Positions 32,301 to 40,740 of a stretch of DNA of 64,000 nucleotides are shown here, piece by piece (positions within the stretch are counted from its first letter, which is position 1; the number at the start of each line of letters is the position of its first letter). Below the pieces are notes generated by a model, which saw only the letters and a program-made list of their open reading frames with translations, had not been told where the DNA came from and did not search any database. Source of the DNA: Lachnospiraceae bacterium NSJ-143 (lineage in GTDB: Bacteria; Bacillota; Clostridia; Lachnospirales; Anaerotignaceae); the NCBI GenBank assembly GCA_022867625.1, contig JALIFM010000009.1, forward strand, positions 1-64,000. Direction: 5' to 3'. Made by a program: the position numbers and the translations under genes.

Positions 32301-33976
32301 CCATAAAGCACCTTATAGCATTTTTCGCCTGTACGTACTGTCTTTTTATCAAACAGCTCTTTTGATTCATTGGCATAGAGTATATCATAGTTGTCCTTTT
32401 CAATAACATATATGCCGTCTGCCGTTTCATTGGCAAGGCTTTGAAACATTCGTGTTTCGGCTGACATACCTGTAAACACAGCATAAAACCTAATCACCTC
32501 CGACATAGGGTCCATTCGTCTGCCATTGAGATGTATCCATATCAGATTGCCGTCTTTGTGCCGCATTCTGTATGATATGTCCAGCACAGTTGAATTTTCT
32601 ATTGCCTCCTTTGCTGCTTTAATTACCCTTTCACGGTCAGCTTCATATATTATATTCATGGCGTCTTCTCCGGCCAACTCATTGAATTCTTCTCTTGTAT
32701 GCCCGGAAAGCGACATTACTCCGTCTGAAAAATATGTTGGTACAAATTTTCCTCCCTCAACACGATAACTGGCTATACCACCTGGAATTGAATTAATCAG
32801 GTGGTCCATTTCAAGCTGAGCTTCTTTAATGTCAGAAATATTGTGGAATACACAGTGCAAAAGCGGATAACCGCAATCCTCACCAATATATTTTATCTGT
32901 ATGCGAATCCAGACAACATGTCCGTCTTTATGCTGTTTTCTGAACTCGAATTTTGAGATCTGATGATTTTCAATTACCTTTTTTACTTTAGAAAGAACCA
33001 TCTGCTTGTCCTGATAATAAATCACCTCAGAAACGTCTCTTTTAATAAGCTCATTGTATTCTTCAACTGTATGTCCCGAAAGCTCTGGCACACCGTCAGA
33101 AAAGTATACAGTCTCAATCTTATCTGTTATCCTGTAAATCGCCACGCCGCCCGGTATGGCGTTAATAATATTCTGAATCTTTTCCTTTGCGCTTTTAAGC
33201 TCACTCTCAAGGCTCATTTGCTCATTAACATCACTGTATACGCAAAACAACAGTTTATTTCCGTCTTTATGAGATTTAACTGAGCCTTCCATATGTATCC
33301 ATCGGTATTCACCATACAAATCATTTAATACACGGTATGTGTGCTGTATTGTACAGCTGTTTTCAAGCGAATACCTGATTTTATTCTTGAGGGTATCCAC
33401 ATCCTCAGGGTGAACGCTCAAATAAGTGGTTTCCTGCTCAACCATCTTTATATGCTCCGCGGAATACCCCATAATATCATAAAACGCAGAGTTGTGGAAC
33501 AACGGCACAATTCGTTTTCCATCAAACTGGTAGACGCAAAGGCCGCATGGAATATTGCTGAATGTCTCAGTAAGCTTTCTGCGCAGGCTGTTTGAACGGT
33601 TTTTCTCATTATAGGCCTCTGTAATGTCAAGTATATATTCAATATGGGCAGGGGTTCCTGCCCAGTTGATAATTTTTCCGCTCAGCTGATAATGCTTTCC
33701 GTTTATCGGGTGCTGGTATTCCCTGACCAGCAGTTTTGAGCTGCTGAGATTGTCAATGTGGCAAAATTTACAAGGCTCATTAAAACCGGCTGCGTGATAA
33801 CACATATATTGGTTGGAACTGTCCGTATTCATCTCTGAATATGTTATTGACTTAACCGCAAGGCTATTTGCATACAGCAGCTTGTGGCTCTCAATTGAAC
33901 TTACTATTACAGCTACAGGAGCGTTATCCAGCACTTCCGTCATTTGGTCAATGTAGATGGTTGAGTTTAATGCCAT
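29321..33976 (-). CDS. soluble multi-PAS hybrid histidine kinase with REC domain
   Basis: 1551 residues, no membrane segment. About eight or nine PAS/PAC repeats fill residues ~10-1150, then HisKA (His1176 in MSHDIRTPMN), HATPase (N box NILGNAVKFTPEGG, DTGIGMS, GTGLGLS) and a C-terminal REC (Asp1476 in VLMDIKMP). Several PAS repeats share IPGG(V/I)A and DGxxxWIH. The first and fifth PAS domains carry a cysteine cluster, C-x9-C-x2-C and C-x10-C-x2-C (e.g. CYKVLYGKDAPCDFCP), which could hold a metal, Fe-S or redox switch (inference). It is the last gene of a four-gene operon, starting 2 bases after the HPt stop, with GGAAGG inside that gene's end. Confidence 0.9.
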   Translation of the reverse strand: MALNSTIYIDQMTEVLDNAPVAVIVSSIESHKLLYANSLAVKSITYSEMNTDSSNQYMCYHAAGFNEPCKFCHIDNLSSSKLLVREYQHPINGKHYQLSGKIINWAGTPAHIEYILDITEAYNEKNRSNSLRRKLTETFSNIPCGLCVYQFDGKRIVPLFHNSAFYDIMGYSAEHIKMVEQETTYLSVHPEDVDTLKNKIRYSLENSCTIQHTYRVLNDLYGEYRWIHMEGSVKSHKDGNKLLFCVYSDVNEQMSLESELKSAKEKIQNIINAIPGGVAIYRITDKIETVYFSDGVPELSGHTVEEYNELIKRDVSEVIYYQDKQMVLSKVKKVIENHQISKFEFRKQHKDGHVVWIRIQIKYIGEDCGYPLLHCVFHNISDIKEAQLEMDHLINSIPGGIASYRVEGGKFVPTYFSDGVMSLSGHTREEFNELAGEDAMNIIYEADRERVIKAAKEAIENSTVLDISYRMRHKDGNLIWIHLNGRRMDPMSEVIRFYAVFTGMSAETRMFQSLANETADGIYVIEKDNYDILYANESKELFDKKTVRTGEKCYKVLYGKDAPCDFCPIKNGSKAQDGKEYEMSFGMDKFYNARFRETDWNGIPAYVKYIRDVTEEVKIQNEKARLEQYFQTVVKHLPGGVAVVRYEKDGCMTPEFLSDGFAEMTGMSVDEAWKLYCKDAMAGVHPEDMNRVNQQMSKFISSGENQCEIVYRLKTGNDGYIWVKNTLSIIQSDRGEIRIYAGYNDVTKEREEQERIRKQYNELIMQHYHTPGPDALVIGHCNVTQNKILEIIDYTDSDLLKMFGTDRHEFFSGIASLIVDKDEQEAFKGAYLNEPSLAAFERGETEIIQKCFIKMPKDKLGHYAQFKVILVETPDTGDVTGILTVTDITEQTISEKILYRLSVDSYDLVLDVDLLKDEYTVLTFGKDSHDIPDLHGCHSEHIEYMLTNQVLSKDREHAAKMLNPDYIIEHLKEDGAYSFSYSIMGECGDVLTKTLTILATDIRLGRICLARTDITDSVREQQGLLHVIAYTFELLAFININAERLTLYTRKTVLENLSPFIVEGYDNSVEKLSEYYFSNNDNDEEQFSLNVILKRLEEKPEGYDFVLPYYSNDGLRYKQINVLWGDRDHKTVCMVRADVTDMLSEERRTKIALEKALSFAEEANRAKSDFLSSMSHDIRTPMNAIMGMTALAQAHIGEQARVKDCLNKISLSSKHLLSLINDILDMSKIERSKITLNCMKISISELMDQMSAIMGPQAKESGLIFSVEERNITNRYFYGDYLRITQICINILGNAVKFTPEGGKISFLVEQIPSVKGANHARYRFAVKDTGIGMSEDFISHIFEPFTRNHKSERVEGTGLGLSITKGLVDLMGGEISVESRINKGTTFCFELECRIADNDKLQTTENSNEENTEADEQMLAGRNFLVAEDNAINSEILCEILLMYGATSDVRTDGRKALQAFVDSEPGTYDAVLMDIKMPNMNGYEATRAIRELNRADAKTIPIIAMTANAFAEDIQESLEAGMTAHIAKPIDINILGDTLKRLLSVKNRK

Positions 33977-33978
33977 AT

Positions 33979-34341
33979 CTATTTACCTTCCTTCAAGCGC
34001 TCCCTAAGCAAACCGACTTTCTTATACTCCGCTTCTATCAGTTTATACATATCTGAATAGTCACAATCTGTTTTTGTCCTAAGCGGTTCCACGATATTGC
34101 ATACTGCGTTATAAAGAGGAGTCAGCCCAAGATTTGCCGTTACACCCTTAAGCGTGTGGGCAGCTTCAAAAGCAGCTGTCAAATCTCCTGAACCAATTGA
34201 ATTTTCCAGTTTCCGTATATTATCATCCTTCTCAAACATATTCAGGAATTTAATATACATATCCTCTTTTCCCATAAAGCGTGCCATTGTGCGTTCATAA
34301 TCCGCACCATATTCTTCAAAAACCTCACGAAAGAAACTCAC
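33979..34341 (-). CDS. HPt phosphotransfer protein
   Basis: 120 residues, a single Hpt four-helix bundle with the phospho-accepting His62 in AAHTLKGVTANLGL. It shuttles phosphate between receiver domains of hybrid kinases and a final response regulator. GTG 34341 is chosen because GGGGGAG lies 7 bases upstream; the frame extends back to an ATG at 34374 inside the preceding gene without support. It is placed between two hybrid kinase genes, 4 bases after one and 2 before the other, so it probably serves both. Confidence 0.9.
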   Translation of the reverse strand: MSFFREVFEEYGADYERTMARFMGKEDMYIKFLNMFEKDDNIRKLENSIGSGDLTAAFEAAHTLKGVTANLGLTPLYNAVCNIVEPLRTKTDCDYSDMYKLIEAEYKKVGLLRERLKEGK

Positions 34342-34345
34342 AGCT

Positions 34346-37300
34346 TTACTCCCCCTTTCCAAAAATAAAATCATACAGTGTCTGATAAAGCCGCTCCGGG
34401 TCTATCGGCTTTGAAAGATGGGCATCCATGCCAGCAGCCTTGCTTTTTTCAATATCATCGTCGAAAGCATTGGCAGTCATAGCTATAATCGGAATATTTG
34501 CAGCGTCAGGATTACTCAAATGCCGTATATTATTAGCTGCCGCCAGCCCGTCCATTAACGGCATACGTATATCCATAAGTATAGCGCTGTAATATCCAGA
34601 TTCGGATTTGCTGAACATTTCCATGGCCCTGAGTCCGTTTTCTGCCGTATCCACCGCAACACCCTTGCTTTCAAGAAGGAGCACCGCAACCTCTGTATTT
34701 ATAGCGTTGTCCTCTGCAAGCAGCACTCTCTTTCCGGTAAAATCATAATCAATTTTTTCAGCTCTCTGCAGCCTGTCTTCCTTTTCTCCCATGGCCTTTG
34801 AGAATGCTGAAACAAGAGATGACTTGAACATAGGCTTGCTCATAAGCAGATTTACGCCGGCAAGCTTTGCCTCGTGCTCTATTGATATCCAGTCATATGC
34901 CGTCATTATTATTATAGTTACCTCCTGGCCTACAATTTCACGTATTCTCCTAGCCGTTTCAATCCCATCCATCTCAGGCATCTTCCAGTCTATCAGTATC
35001 ATGTCATAATATTTTCCCGACTCCCATAAAGCCCTCACACGTTCAATGGCTTTCCTTCCGCTGTCGACCCATTCAGCCTTTACCCCAATCTCATTTAGAG
35101 TTACAACAGCGCTTTCGCACACTGCCACATCATCGTCAACAACCAGTGTTTTAAGATGAGAAAAATTATGCTTTTGCGTTTTCTGATGGTGCCTCAGCTT
35201 TTCCTCCTCAGTAATTCCCAGCTTTACATCTATTGTAAACTCCGTGCCTATTCCCTTGATTGAACGCACAGCTATTTTTCCGTCCATCATATCAACAATA
35301 TTTTTGCAGATTGCCAAACCAAGGCCAGTGCCTCCATACAACGCTGTCGTTCCTGTCGACTCCTGTGAAAATGGCTCAAATATATGCGGCAGAAATTCCT
35401 CGCTCATACCAACACCGGTATCGTTTGCTATAAACCTCAGTACAGCACCATTTTTGCTTTTTCTTCTTTGTGACGCTGAAAATGTAACTTTTCCTCCCTC
35501 ATCAGTGAATTTTACAGCATTGCTTAAAATATTTATAAGCACCTGCTGAAGCTTCATGGCATCACCAATATAGTAATCGTCCAATACAGGGTCAATAATG
35601 CACTCATACTCCACACCTTTGGCCGCAGCCTGTGCGTAGCATATGGAATTGATTCCGCTTAAAAATTCCTCTGTCGGTATCTTTTCGTTTTTCAAGAGCA
35701 TTTTTCCGCTTTCTATTCTGCTCATATCAAGTATATCGTTAATCAGCGAAAGCAAAAACCTTGAGGAAATGCCAATTTTTGATATGCAGTCGGCAACCTG
35801 CTCATCATCTCCTATAGCCTGAGCAGCTATTGTGCTCATTCCGATTATAGCATTCATTGGTGTGCGTATTTCATGGCTCATTCTGGAAAGAAAATCCGTT
35901 TTTGCGGCATTCGCCTGCTCGGCAGCTACAAGAGCCGCTGCCAGTTCCTCTTTCTGCCGCTGTTCCTGCCTGACAATATCCGTTACATCGGTCCTTGCAA
36001 CACACACACGCTTTAATTCTTTGCTTATATAAAACACCTTAAACCTTTTTACACGTTCCTCATTTTCAGCATTTCTCATTTCAATAATAAATCCATATGA
36101 ATCATTCTGAGCCAGTTCCTGTTTCATATATTCATAGCTTAGATTTTTCAGATACTCCCTTTTGGCTTCCGCACTCATCATATTATCGGCAGCCCAATGT
36201 ATTTCTTTCTGAAAGTATCCTTCCTTTGGAAGCAGGCAGTTGTTATTATTATCGAATGAAATTACCTGATATGTATCCTTAGCGGCATTAACCTCCATTA
36301 TATTGTCATAATCAAGACTCGCTATTTTGTTTAACAGCAGTTCCTGTAGCTTCTGCTCTGTCAAATCAGCTGTATAAAAAAATATAACTATATCTCCGCT
36401 TTCAGGATTCATACAGGAACGCATCATTGTACTGCTCCAAAAAACGCTTCCGTCATTCCTCTTTCTCAGAAACTCAAAGTGATAGTCAACCTTCCCCACC
36501 GCATAATCAGCCAGCACTTTCTCTTTATCCAGTGTATTAAGTATTTCCTCGCCGTAGTCATGCTCAACAGCACTGTCCGCCAGTTTTTTGATAGTTTCAA
36601 AGAATGTGTCACCTATATTTGCCACAGCCACGTTTGATGTTGATAAATACGTTTCCAGCCTGTCTTTAGTCAAATTTATTGTTCCCTGTATACTGCCTTC
36701 CTTCGATGCAATATCGGCAAAATATGAAAGCTCCTGTTCATACAGCTCTCTGATATGCCCCTGAAGCTGTTTTTCCTCTGTAATATCCACAAAAATGCAA
36801 TAGAAATATGGTTCGCCGTCTTCTTCAACAAGCAGCTGGGCCTTGACAGAAACCCATTTAACACAGCCGCATTTAGAAACAAAGCGGTGTTCAACCTGAA
36901 TGCTGTTTCCCCGTTTAAGCTGTTCCTTCAGCTTATTCTTAACAGCAGGCAAGTCCTCTTTATAAAACGCCAGTGACAGCCTGTTTCCCATAGCCGCAAA
37001 CTCATCCCGCGAGTACCCCAGAAACTCAAATAATCCATCATTTGCATCTATTATAGAAAAATCATCATCATATCGGCACCTGAAAACCGCACCCGGAATA
37101 TTATTGTATATGTGCAGCAATTCCTCCTGTGCAAGCTTCTGCGCATTTATATCAAAACAAACTGATGATATAGCGGGCCTCCCGTCTTCTGAAAGTATCT
37201 TCCTGCCTATGTCATGAACCCAAATGTAAGAGCCGTCTTTCTTTTTCATGCGGTACTCAACCACATATTCATTATTGCTTTCAAGCTGTGCTGAAACAGA

Positions 37301-37936
37301 TTTGTCAACTCTGCTTTGGTCTTCCGGGTGCATACAGTTTGTAATTTTTCCGTCTATATCTTCTACAAATTCCTGTTCACTGCTGTAGCCCAGATGTTCA
37401 AGCATTTTCTGGTTTATATAGTAATAAGGAAATCCTTCCTCAATATATCCGCCCATCATTCCGCCTGGAACAGAGTCGTTTAATAAATCCTGACGCTGTT
37501 TTGATATGGTTTCCATAACAAGTGTCTGCGGATAGTGCTCACCGCCCTTTTGACTTCCGCCAGGTTCCGCAATATGTATGCTCCTTATAAGCCATGTATC
37601 ACCATGTTCCTTAACCAGATTAAAAAAAACTCTTAAATGCCATGAATACATTGTATTTTTTAAAATCAGCTTTGCCGAAAAGTTATACACCTGCTCTGTT
37701 ATCAGAGCCTCATTAACAGGTATAATTTTGCATTTGAAGGGTTCCGGTATTTCTTTAATATCTTGGCTTATATAGTCTGTCATAGCCTGTTTTCCAACAG
37801 CAAACTCACCTTCACCTGTTCCAATAAAATCAACATACTCCGAGAGAAATTCTGCTGTCTTTTGTGCGTCACGCAGTCCAAACCAACTATGGCAGAAAGC
37901 CCGAACAGCGTTACCGGCATCAATTTGATTTAACAT
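34346..37936 (-). CDS. hybrid histidine kinase with N-terminal SnoaL/NTF2-like domain and two REC domains
   Basis: 1196 residues, cytoplasmic. Order: NTF2/SnoaL-like domain (~5-130; AVRAFCHSWFGLRD, LSEYVDFIGTGEGEFAVGKQ, ...WLIRSIHIAEP), three to four PAS domains (~150-640), HisKA (His688 in MSHEIRTPMN), HATPase (ILSNAVKFTDEGG, GGTGLGLAI), REC1 (Asp983, IDWKMPEMDG) and REC2 (Asp1122, LMDIRMPLMDG). The SnoaL-like fold commonly binds small ligands and is a plausible sensor. ATG 37936 has AAAGGA upstream and overlaps the previous stop by 7 bases; a GTG at 37954 is the alternative. It lies in the operon with HPt and the c-di-GMP protein. Confidence 0.9.
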   Translation of the reverse strand: MLNQIDAGNAVRAFCHSWFGLRDAQKTAEFLSEYVDFIGTGEGEFAVGKQAMTDYISQDIKEIPEPFKCKIIPVNEALITEQVYNFSAKLILKNTMYSWHLRVFFNLVKEHGDTWLIRSIHIAEPGGSQKGGEHYPQTLVMETISKQRQDLLNDSVPGGMMGGYIEEGFPYYYINQKMLEHLGYSSEQEFVEDIDGKITNCMHPEDQSRVDKSVSAQLESNNEYVVEYRMKKKDGSYIWVHDIGRKILSEDGRPAISSVCFDINAQKLAQEELLHIYNNIPGAVFRCRYDDDFSIIDANDGLFEFLGYSRDEFAAMGNRLSLAFYKEDLPAVKNKLKEQLKRGNSIQVEHRFVSKCGCVKWVSVKAQLLVEEDGEPYFYCIFVDITEEKQLQGHIRELYEQELSYFADIASKEGSIQGTINLTKDRLETYLSTSNVAVANIGDTFFETIKKLADSAVEHDYGEEILNTLDKEKVLADYAVGKVDYHFEFLRKRNDGSVFWSSTMMRSCMNPESGDIVIFFYTADLTEQKLQELLLNKIASLDYDNIMEVNAAKDTYQVISFDNNNNCLLPKEGYFQKEIHWAADNMMSAEAKREYLKNLSYEYMKQELAQNDSYGFIIEMRNAENEERVKRFKVFYISKELKRVCVARTDVTDIVRQEQRQKEELAAALVAAEQANAAKTDFLSRMSHEIRTPMNAIIGMSTIAAQAIGDDEQVADCISKIGISSRFLLSLINDILDMSRIESGKMLLKNEKIPTEEFLSGINSICYAQAAAKGVEYECIIDPVLDDYYIGDAMKLQQVLINILSNAVKFTDEGGKVTFSASQRRKSKNGAVLRFIANDTGVGMSEEFLPHIFEPFSQESTGTTALYGGTGLGLAICKNIVDMMDGKIAVRSIKGIGTEFTIDVKLGITEEEKLRHHQKTQKHNFSHLKTLVVDDDVAVCESAVVTLNEIGVKAEWVDSGRKAIERVRALWESGKYYDMILIDWKMPEMDGIETARRIREIVGQEVTIIIMTAYDWISIEHEAKLAGVNLLMSKPMFKSSLVSAFSKAMGEKEDRLQRAEKIDYDFTGKRVLLAEDNAINTEVAVLLLESKGVAVDTAENGLRAMEMFSKSESGYYSAILMDIRMPLMDGLAAANNIRHLSNPDAANIPIIAMTANAFDDDIEKSKAAGMDAHLSKPIDPERLYQTLYDFIFGKGE

Positions 37937-40527
37937 ATATCTATTCCTTTCCACAAATAACAGCCACCCTTATTGCCGGCTTTAGCCCGGTATAAGGCTT
38001 CATCAGCGCAGGTAATCAATTCCGACACATTTTTTTCTTCGCTGCATACTACAATCCCAGCAGAACATGATGTCGGAAATCCCTGTATTGTACAGCTTTC
38101 TGTAAGCGCCATGCAGATTTCTTCTCCCTTTTTTATTGCCGCCTGCTCAGAAACCATGTGTTTTATAATAACAACAAACTCGTCTCCTCCATAGCGTGAC
38201 AATATATCACTTCCTCTGGTATATACATTAAGTATGGCACCGAACTCTCTAAGCATACGGTCGCCTTCCATATGTCCAAATTTATCATTAATCTGTTTAA
38301 GGTTGTCCAAATCAAAAAGGTAAACCGCTATTGGCATCTCATCTTTTCTTAGCAGCTCTATGGCAGTATTAAGCCCACGGCGGTTAAGCAGACCTGTCAG
38401 ATAGTCATGGCATGCCTCATCTACCAGCAGGCGTTCCCGCTCTTGCGACAAACCAGCTTTCATTATTCTCAAAACACGCCTGTTCAGACTTTTCATAGAG
38501 TGCGGTTTAACGGCAAAGTCATCGGCTCCCAACTCAAACGCCATTTCCTCATAGCGCTCGTTCTGTTTTGCTGTAGCAATTACCGGTACATTCCAAACTA
38601 TTTTTTCTTTTTGCAAAACCTCAAGTACAGACAATCCGTCCGGTTCCGAAAGATTAAGACTTAAAATAATTACAGCAATTTTGAACTTGTATTCGTTAAT
38701 ACACTTTAAAGCCGCCATTCCGTTTTCGGCTTCCACAACTACAAACTCTTTGCAAAATTCTTCTTTGACTTTCTTCCTGTATTCACAGCTTTCATCAGCA
38801 ACAAGCATTATCCGCCTGTCACACTGTAAAAACACGTCTTTATTCTCGCTTATTGTCTCAGCCGTATTCATACTTTTTACTATCAGCTGTTCAAAATCCT
38901 CACATGGCATAGGCTTGGCAAAGTAATACCCCTGCACATAGTCGCAGCCAATATTACGCAGCCTTTCCAGCTGTTCACTCGTCTCTACTCCTTCAGCCAC
39001 TACAGTCAGATTCATCCATCTTGCGAGGTTCATAATAAAGCGCAGTATACCGCGCTCCTCCGTTTTTGTCATCTCACTCTGTATAAATTTCATATCGAGC
39101 TTAAGAATATCCAGAGGCATCTGGTTCAGCATATTTAACGAAGAATATCCTGTCCCAAAATCATCCATCTCTATTACAAAGCCGATTTCACGCAGATGCC
39201 GCACAGTGTCGATTATCTGCTCAGGATTTTCTGTATAAGCACTCTCCGTAATTTCCAGATGAAGCCTTGATGGCAAAAGGCCGTATTTTTTAATAGCGCT
39301 CCTCAGTATATCGGCAATATCAGCCTGATATACATCAGCCCTGGACACGTTTACAGAAACCGGAATTACAGGATAGCCCAAATCCTGCCACCTTTTAAGT
39401 ACAGCACAGGCCCTGTCCCATACAAACTGGTCCAGCTTAGTTATAAACCCGTTTTTTTCAAACAACGGTATAAATTCAGCCGGAGATAAGAAACCCCATT
39501 CAGGGTGATTCCACCTGACCAAAGCTTCAGCGCCGGCAAGCATGTCGTCCTTTATACTGTATTTGGGCTGAAGGTAAATTACAAACTGCCCCTCAGCAAG
39601 GGCTGTCTCCATGCTGTCGGTAATTGCCTGCTCACGCAGCAGTTTGTCACGAAGCTCCTCATTATATATTGCAAAATGCTTTCCATACTGGCCTTTTATA
39701 CTTCTGGCTGTCAAAATTGCTCTGTCACACATCTTTTCAACAGGGAGTGTCCTGTCACTTATTATATATACGCCCCATTTAACAACGACATTTTTAGTAT
39801 TTGAAATTAAACGGAGCTGTTCTTCCGCCTTTACAAAAAAATCATCAGTATAGCTGCCTTTCCTTTCCAGCAGGCAGGCAAACTGGTCAGCATTAAACCT
39901 TCCGCAAACGCCTTCCTCGCCAACCAAATTTATATAAATATCGGCCACACAGCATAAAAGCCGGTTTCCGGCAGGAACTCCGAATATATCATTAATCAGT
40001 TTAAAATTCTCAATATCAGAACTGATAATGTCATACTCCTTATCCGGGTTCTGGATAAGCTTTTCCTTAACCCGCTGATAAAAAAACTCCTTGCTGTAAA
40101 GTCCAGTCAGGTGGTCATATTGAAACTGGTTAATCATAGCCGCAGTCTCACGCAGATTTATAATGCTGGCCACCCTGTGCAGAATTACCTGAGGCTTATA
40201 AGGTTTGGCTACAAAGTCAGTTGCCCCATGTGATAAAGCCGTTACCTCGTCTGACTCATTATCACTCTGTGTGGTTACGATAACGGGTATAGAGGAAAAA
40301 GAAGGGTTTGCCTTCATAATTGAAAGGAATGTATATCCATCCATAACAGGCATAACTATATCAAGAAGTATAAGGGATATCTCATCCTTATAATCCTTCA
40401 GTATAAACAGAGCTTCCTGTCCATTTTCGGCCTCCAAAACTATATAATCCGGTGACAATATGCCTTTGAGCATTTCACGGTTAATTTGATTATCTTCAAC
40501 AATTAAAATCTTTTTCTTTATAAGCAT
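37930..40527 (-). CDS. REC-GGDEF-EAL-REC-GGDEF response regulator with both c-di-GMP activities
   Basis: 865 residues. REC1 (1-120, phospho-acceptor Asp56 in LLDIVMP), a degenerate GGDEF (~135-290, FNADQF at the signature), EAL (~300-550, intact AEALVRW at 333-339, VNVSR, EITES, DDFGTGYSSL, LKLD, AEGVET, VQGYYFAKP), REC2 (~572-690), and an intact GGDEF (~700-865, YGGDEF 779-784, inhibitory RGSD 771-774). REC2 has serine (Ser623, IILSLNLSEPDG) where the phospho-acceptor aspartate belongs, so only REC1 should be phosphorylated. Both synthesis and breakdown of c-di-GMP look possible. ATG 40527 has GAGG 9 bases upstream. It is the first gene of the phosphorelay operon. Confidence 0.9.
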   Translation of the reverse strand: MLIKKKILIVEDNQINREMLKGILSPDYIVLEAENGQEALFILKDYKDEISLILLDIVMPVMDGYTFLSIMKANPSFSSIPVIVTTQSDNESDEVTALSHGATDFVAKPYKPQVILHRVASIINLRETAAMINQFQYDHLTGLYSKEFFYQRVKEKLIQNPDKEYDIISSDIENFKLINDIFGVPAGNRLLCCVADIYINLVGEEGVCGRFNADQFACLLERKGSYTDDFFVKAEEQLRLISNTKNVVVKWGVYIISDRTLPVEKMCDRAILTARSIKGQYGKHFAIYNEELRDKLLREQAITDSMETALAEGQFVIYLQPKYSIKDDMLAGAEALVRWNHPEWGFLSPAEFIPLFEKNGFITKLDQFVWDRACAVLKRWQDLGYPVIPVSVNVSRADVYQADIADILRSAIKKYGLLPSRLHLEITESAYTENPEQIIDTVRHLREIGFVIEMDDFGTGYSSLNMLNQMPLDILKLDMKFIQSEMTKTEERGILRFIMNLARWMNLTVVAEGVETSEQLERLRNIGCDYVQGYYFAKPMPCEDFEQLIVKSMNTAETISENKDVFLQCDRRIMLVADESCEYRKKVKEEFCKEFVVVEAENGMAALKCINEYKFKIAVIILSLNLSEPDGLSVLEVLQKEKIVWNVPVIATAKQNERYEEMAFELGADDFAVKPHSMKSLNRRVLRIMKAGLSQERERLLVDEACHDYLTGLLNRRGLNTAIELLRKDEMPIAVYLFDLDNLKQINDKFGHMEGDRMLREFGAILNVYTRGSDILSRYGGDEFVVIIKHMVSEQAAIKKGEEICMALTESCTIQGFPTSCSAGIVVCSEEKNVSELITCADEALYRAKAGNKGGCYLWKGIDIC

Positions 40528-40640
40528 GCCTTTCAACCTCTTATCCCGAGTAAAATAAAAATCGGCAAAAGCCGCAGAACAGCAGTATACTGTTATTTTT
40601 TCCAAATTGTGCCCATAAAACATCACACATATATAATTTT

Positions 40641-40669
40641 ATTCTAACATAAAGCTTATAGAAGTGCAA
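40641..40669 (-). promoter_or_regulatory. promoter of the four-gene phosphorelay operon
   Basis: TTGCAC (40669-40664), 17-base spacer, TAGAAT (40646-40641). The ~105-base leader contains small hairpins (AACAG/CTGTT; CGGC-TTTT-GCCG followed by ATTTTTATTTT). Confidence 0.6.
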
Positions 40670-40740
40670 TAATTTGTCATATTTACCAGTTTTTATTGAG
40701 CAGAACAATGTGTTTTTTTGACAAAATGCTTTTCCCAACC

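Noticed and set aside
40528-40626. 33-codon extension of the REC-GGDEF-EAL protein
   Set aside because: It starts almost at the predicted transcription start and lacks a ribosome site; the REC domain begins at ATG 40527.
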